In this document: piece after piece, positions 60,837-64,000 of the stretch
Layout of the letters: each line of letters begins with the position of its first letter
How positions within the stretch are numbered: the first letter of the stretch is position 1
Assembly: GCF_900177415.1 (NCBI RefSeq)
Contig: NZ_FXAF01000011.1
Location: forward strand, 992,001-1,056,000
Direction of reading: 5' to 3'
DNA: 64,000 bases
Origin: Xaviernesmea oryzae
GTDB lineage: Bacteria > Pseudomonadota > Alphaproteobacteria > Rhizobiales > Rhizobiaceae
Made by a program: the position numbers and the translations under genes
The notes under the pieces: model-generated
What the model saw: only the letters and a program-made list of their open reading frames with translations
Database searches by the model: none
Told to the model about the DNA's origin: nothing

Positions 60837-61298
60837 ATGAAGGAACTCGACCGTCTCGACCGCAAGATCCTTCGGGCGCTCCAGAAGGAAGGCCGCCTGA
60901 GCAACATAGAACTCGCCGATCGCGTCAGCCTTTCGCCGACCGCGACCGCCGAGCGCGTCAAGCGGCTGACCCGCGAGGGTTACATCCTCGGCTACAGCGC
61001 CCAGCTCTCGCCGGAAAAGCTCGGCCGCAACCTGCTCGTCTTCGTGCAGGTGAAGCTTGATCGTACCACACCCGACGTTTTCGATGCATTCGCTGCCGCC
61101 GTCAAACGCAGCGACGACGTCATGGAATGCCATATGGTGGCGGGCGGCTTCGATTATCTGGTGAAGGCGCGCGTCGCCGGCATGGAAGCCTACCGCCAGT
61201 TCCTGTCGGAGGTGATTCTTCCCCTCCCCGGCGTCCGCGAAACCCATACCTATGCGGTGATGGAGGAAGTTAAGGGAACCGGATATATCCCCGTTTGA
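60837..61298 (+). CDS. putR: Lrp/AsnC-family proline-responsive regulator
   Basis: A 153-residue Lrp-type activator. The helix-turn-helix is LDRKILRALQKEGRLSNIELADRVSLSPTATAERVKRLTREGYI, and the RAM domain follows (VMECHMVAGGFDYLVKARVAGMEAYRQFL). It is divergent from putA, 110 bp away, the standard putR/putA layout. Confidence 0.92.
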   Translation: MKELDRLDRKILRALQKEGRLSNIELADRVSLSPTATAERVKRLTREGYILGYSAQLSPEKLGRNLLVFVQVKLDRTTPDVFDAFAAAVKRSDDVMECHMVAGGFDYLVKARVAGMEAYRQFLSEVILPLPGVRETHTYAVMEEVKGTGYIPV

Positions 61299-61417
61299 GG
61301 CAGGACCGGGATAACCCTCTGAATTCCCGATAAAAAAGTGATTGCCTATCACAAATTTCCTGAGTATCTGTTGCATTGCATGAAAATTTGCTGGCTATTC
61401 AAACAGATTTGTATATT

Positions 61418-61431
61418 TGTTAACGTTAACA
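61418..61431. promoter_or_regulatory. Perfect 14-bp palindrome before the luxR-type gene
   Basis: TGTTAACGTTAACA lies 25 bp before the ATG of the LuxR-family gene, in a markedly AT-rich stretch of about 110 bp. It may be an operator for that gene. Confidence 0.5.
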
Positions 61432-61456
61432 TAAATATTTCATCAGCTCGACCTGC

Positions 61457-62182
61457 ATGATAACCTTGGAACGGCAATCGATACTCAACAGCGAAATTTC
61501 GGCCGCCGACTCGCAGGTGGAGATATTTGGCGTTCTGCAGCGGACCGCCCATGAATTCGGCTTCCGGCACGTCACTCTATTTGTCGCAAGGTCGCCGGAC
61601 GAAGTGTTGCTGTCGCGGATGATCGTCGAGACGACGCTGCCCGCCGCCTATGTCCAGGAATTCGATCGCCGGCGCCTGCTCAAGCTCTGCCCGGTCGCAC
61701 CTCTCATCTCCGAATCCGCCCTTCCCTTCTGCTGGTCGCTGGACGATCCGGAGAACATACGCGGTTTTGCGATCCCTTTGGTCATGGAAGAACTTCAGCG
61801 CCGCTACGATATTCTGACCAGCGTCGCCATGTCGCTCAATTCCATTGACGGCGACCGCTTCATGCTTCGCTTCGACGGCGTTCGGCCGCGCCTCACGCAG
61901 GTGGAGCTGAACGAGATCGGCATGATCGTGCTGCATGCCTTCGATGTCTTCGACAGGATCCGCCGCAGCGCCAAATCGGTTGCCGCCGGCCCCCTGACCA
62001 CCCGCGAACTCGAAGTCGTCCGCTGGACGGCGCAGGGCAAGACCTCGGTCGAGATCGGTCATATCCTGTCGCTCTCGGATCATACCGTGAATGCGTATAT
62101 GACGAATGCCATCAAGAAACTGGATTGCGTTAACCGCACGCAGTTGGTAGCTAAAGCCATCAGATTGAAATTGATCGTATAA
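61457..62182 (+). CDS. LuxR-family transcriptional regulator
   Basis: A 241-residue protein with an N-terminal ligand-binding-like domain and a C-terminal LuxR helix-turn-helix (PLTTRELEVVRWTAQGKTSVEIGHILSLSDHTVNAYMTNAIKKL). The sensor part lacks a recognisable acyl-homoserine-lactone site, and no luxI is nearby, so it is a solo regulator of unknown signal. Its upstream region is AT-rich and palindromic. Confidence 0.85.
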   Translation: MITLERQSILNSEISAADSQVEIFGVLQRTAHEFGFRHVTLFVARSPDEVLLSRMIVETTLPAAYVQEFDRRRLLKLCPVAPLISESALPFCWSLDDPENIRGFAIPLVMEELQRRYDILTSVAMSLNSIDGDRFMLRFDGVRPRLTQVELNEIGMIVLHAFDVFDRIRRSAKSVAAGPLTTRELEVVRWTAQGKTSVEIGHILSLSDHTVNAYMTNAIKKLDCVNRTQLVAKAIRLKLIV

Positions 62183-62230
62183 TATAAGGACGCGGGGGCG
62201 ACGCATCCTTATCCTACGTGGAGAAACCGA

Positions 62231-62692
62231 TTGCCATTCTGGCTTGAACTCGCCCGGACAGATCCGAACAGACAACACGAAATCATAGGTTTGAGCGCCG
62301 AGGAAGTCGTCGAACTGGCGACGGCCTTCCGCCTCTACGGCTTCTGGCGTTTCGATATCGAGACCGGCCACCTGTTCGCGACGGAGGACGTCAGCCGCAT
62401 CTTCGGCATCGAGCACCGGGAAGGCCCGATGAACCTCGTGGAGATCGGCTCCCGCATCCATCCCGAAGACATGCCGCTGCTCATGGAAACCTTCGAGCGC
62501 GCCAGCGCCGGCCGGCTGACCTATCACAATATCTATCGGATCAAGTCGGATGCGGAGCATTACAAATACGTCCGCACCGTCGGCAAGTTCCGCGACAGGC
62601 CGGGATCGTCCGGCGAGGTCGTCGGCATCACCTACGAGTTCTTCGAGCGGCGCCCCGGCGTCACCTTCTTCCTCGACGAACCGGACGATTGA
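62231..62692 (+). CDS. Single-domain PAS protein
   Basis: A 153-residue protein that is essentially one PAS domain with a short N-terminal lead: FRLYGFWRFDIETGHLFATEDVSRIFGIEHREGPMNLVEIGSRIHPEDM, then YHNIYRIKSDAEHYKYVRTVGKFRDRPGSSGEVVGITYEFFE. There is no output domain. The start is TTG at 62231 with GGAGAAA before it. It lies 48 bp after the LuxR-type gene and may be co-transcribed. Confidence 0.83.
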   Translation: MPFWLELARTDPNRQHEIIGLSAEEVVELATAFRLYGFWRFDIETGHLFATEDVSRIFGIEHREGPMNLVEIGSRIHPEDMPLLMETFERASAGRLTYHNIYRIKSDAEHYKYVRTVGKFRDRPGSSGEVVGITYEFFERRPGVTFFLDEPDD

Positions 62693-62699
62693 GCCGAGG

Positions 62700-62830
62700 T
62701 CCCGATCCGGCCACTTTCAGTGCGCCGCATCCGACCGGCATCCCGTCGAGTTCGGCCAGAACGAAATAGCCGGTGGGCGGCGTCATCTCCGCAACCGTGG
62801 CCGAATTGCTCCTGCACGGCGCAAGAAATT
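62700..62830 (-). pseudogene. GNAT acetyltransferase remnant
   Basis: On the minus strand EMTPPTGYFVLAELDGMPVGCGALK matches the first strands of GNAT enzymes (PPxGxFLVAxxDGxPVGCGAL). The homology stops within a few codons, where the PAS gene ends. It is a short decayed fragment between that gene and the DUF2333 gene. Confidence 0.5.
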
Positions 62831-62845
62831 CCCGATCGAAACGCC

Positions 62846-64000
62846 TCAACGGTCGAGAACCGACCGCACTTCCACCAGGTTCGAACGGACCATCAGGGTA
62901 TGGAAGCCCATCACGGCGAGATGGCTCGGCATGATCATGCCGTCCTCGCGGCCGTTGGAGACGATCGCCGGGCGGACGCGCAACGCCGCCCTGAACCGGG
63001 CGAGCGTGTCGTTCCAGAGCGACCCGAGATTGCGCTCGCGGATCACCTGCGAAAAATCGGCGCCGGCGCCGGAAAGCACGGCGTAGTAGCCGTAGAGCTG
63101 GCCGTAGGCGAACCAGAACCGGTCGTCGGCGCGGGTGTCGAACCAGCCGGCGCTGTTGTTTTCCGAGCGCTCGCGCAGGATCGCGGCCGTGCCGCCGAGA
63201 TCGTTGGCGATGCGGTCGACGAACTGGATCAGGTTGTCGGCGCGGGTGTCGAACGTGGCGTTGCAGGACGAAAGGTCGGTATTGAAGGCCCTGAGCTTCT
63301 GGATTGCCGTACGGTAATAGGCCGGCGTCGGCGTTTTGAAACCGAAGGGATCGAGGCCGAAATACCAGGAATATTCGTCGAACTGCAGGTTTCCGCGCGC
63401 ATCCTGAAGGTTGCTGTTGATGCCGGACGTGCCGCGCACGCGCCCGAGCGTGTCGACGAGTTCGGTCGAGGTTCGGCGCACGGCCTGGTTCACGCCGCGC
63501 TGGAACGAGGCCTTGTTGTCGAGGAAGGGCGTGTGGTCCCAGTCGATGCCGAAGAACCCGAGCCGGTAGAGCAGCATCGAGGAAATCCAGGCGTTCTGGT
63601 TGACGTTCATGTCGGTCAGGTCCGCCGCGGCGTCGACGATCGCCGACGACTGGCATTGCCGGGCTGCGGTATTCGTCGCGGTCGTTGCGGGCGCCGCATT
63701 GGCGCCTGCCGGGGCGGTCGTCGGCGGCAGTTCCTGTCCGGCGGGCACAGTGCGCTCGGACCAGCGGTAGCTGTCGACGAAATTCGGGTTGAAGCCGCTC
63801 CACACCTGCGTCTGCCAGAAGAAATAGCCGTAGAGGCCGAGGAGGAGCACGAGAAGGGCGAGGATCGGTCCCTTAATCATCCAGTGACGCCGGCCGTACC
63901 AGCCGTGCGCAGCCATGAACGGCCAGAGGAGCCAGGCAACCAATAGGCCGATGCCTCTGCCGACGGCCTGTCCAATCCGTTGGAAGAAGGCGGTAATCCG
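62846..64000 (-). CDS. DUF2333 family membrane protein, 5' end cut by window
   Basis: At least 384 codons; the frame stays open to the right edge, so the true start is outside. One N-terminal span (GPILALLVLLLGLYGYFFW) anchors a large periplasmic domain with the DUF2333 pattern LYRLGFFGIDWDHTPFLDNKASFQRGVNQAVRRTSTELVDTLGRVRGTS and EYSWYFGLDPFGFKTPTPAYYRTA. A TTG at 63943 is an alternative internal start that would leave the protein inside the window. Function unknown. Confidence 0.85.
   Translation of the reverse strand, partial: RITAFFQRIGQAVGRGIGLLVAWLLWPFMAAHGWYGRRHWMIKGPILALLVLLLGLYGYFFWQTQVWSGFNPNFVDSYRWSERTVPAGQELPPTTAPAGANAAPATTATNTAARQCQSSAIVDAAADLTDMNVNQNAWISSMLLYRLGFFGIDWDHTPFLDNKASFQRGVNQAVRRTSTELVDTLGRVRGTSGINSNLQDARGNLQFDEYSWYFGLDPFGFKTPTPAYYRTAIQKLRAFNTDLSSCNATFDTRADNLIQFVDRIANDLGGTAAILRERSENNSAGWFDTRADDRFWFAYGQLYGYYAVLSGAGADFSQVIRERNLGSLWNDTLARFRAALRVRPAIVSNGREDGMIMPSHLAVMGFHTLMVRSNLVEVRSVLDR

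Noticed and set aside
1..64000. CRISPR arrays, tRNA or rRNA genes
   Set aside because: No regularly spaced direct repeats and no tRNA- or rRNA-like sequences were noticed on either strand by eye; a covariance search would be needed to exclude small RNAs.

Overview
This is a GC-rich, gene-dense chromosomal stretch that looks like a member of the Rhizobiaceae (Alphaproteobacteria). Pointers are the single-chain trpE(G) anthranilate synthase behind a WW-containing leader peptide, separate petA-petB-petC genes, putA divergent from an Lrp-type putR, long-form leuA, a ClpP-type protease with DUF2076 and DUF2333 neighbours, a TGA-N9-TCA iron box upstream of a TonB receptor, and short palindromic repeats of the rhizobial type. 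Both window ends cut genes (prmB on the left, a DUF2333 gene on the right). No rRNA, tRNA or CRISPR array was seen.

1-8 kb: prmB, clpS and a vapBC-like toxin-antitoxin pair whose toxin frame has no stop and runs through clpS; ychF; two MaoC-type hydratases; apt; and the cytochrome bc1 operon petABC with a terminator. 8-15 kb: a membrane-tethered endonuclease/phosphatase-fold protein and two paralogous ABC exporters that have been separated by a 2.26-kb IS630-type unit. That unit keeps both ends and its TA flanks, but its transposase is split around an intact epoxide hydrolase gene. 15-25 kb: trmL, a Na/phosphate transporter, a SoxR-controlled FMN reductase plus MFS efflux operon, a broken antitoxin, hemF, and a CCA-transferase/NUDIX/DUF1285 operon. 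25-33 kb: a MoxR-DUF58-BatA/DUF4159 operon of membrane and ATPase genes.

33-43 kb: acetyltransferases, transporters, a glutathionyl-hydroquinone reductase, NUDIX and phosphoesterase genes, a sigma/anti-sigma pair, leuA with a probable leucine leader, and benE. 43-52 kb: a MerR regulator fused to a P-loop domain, clpP, hupE, queF, a cation-efflux gene and trpE(G) with its leader and attenuator. 52-64 kb: an extensin-like protein, fhs, a TonB-dependent heme-type receptor, putA/putR, a LuxR-type regulator, a PAS-only protein and a DUF2333 membrane protein.

The most notable points are: (i) the IS630-bounded unit carrying an epoxide hydrolase; (ii) two amino-acid attenuators, trpL and a proposed leuL, that share the same leaderless layout, with the -10 box exactly 8 nt before the AUG and a 17-bp spacer; (iii) a textbook SoxR promoter with a 19-bp spacer; (iv) the MerR/P-loop fusion; (v) a toxin gene that overruns clpS. 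Start sites were chosen from ribosome-binding sites, overlaps and family N-termini.
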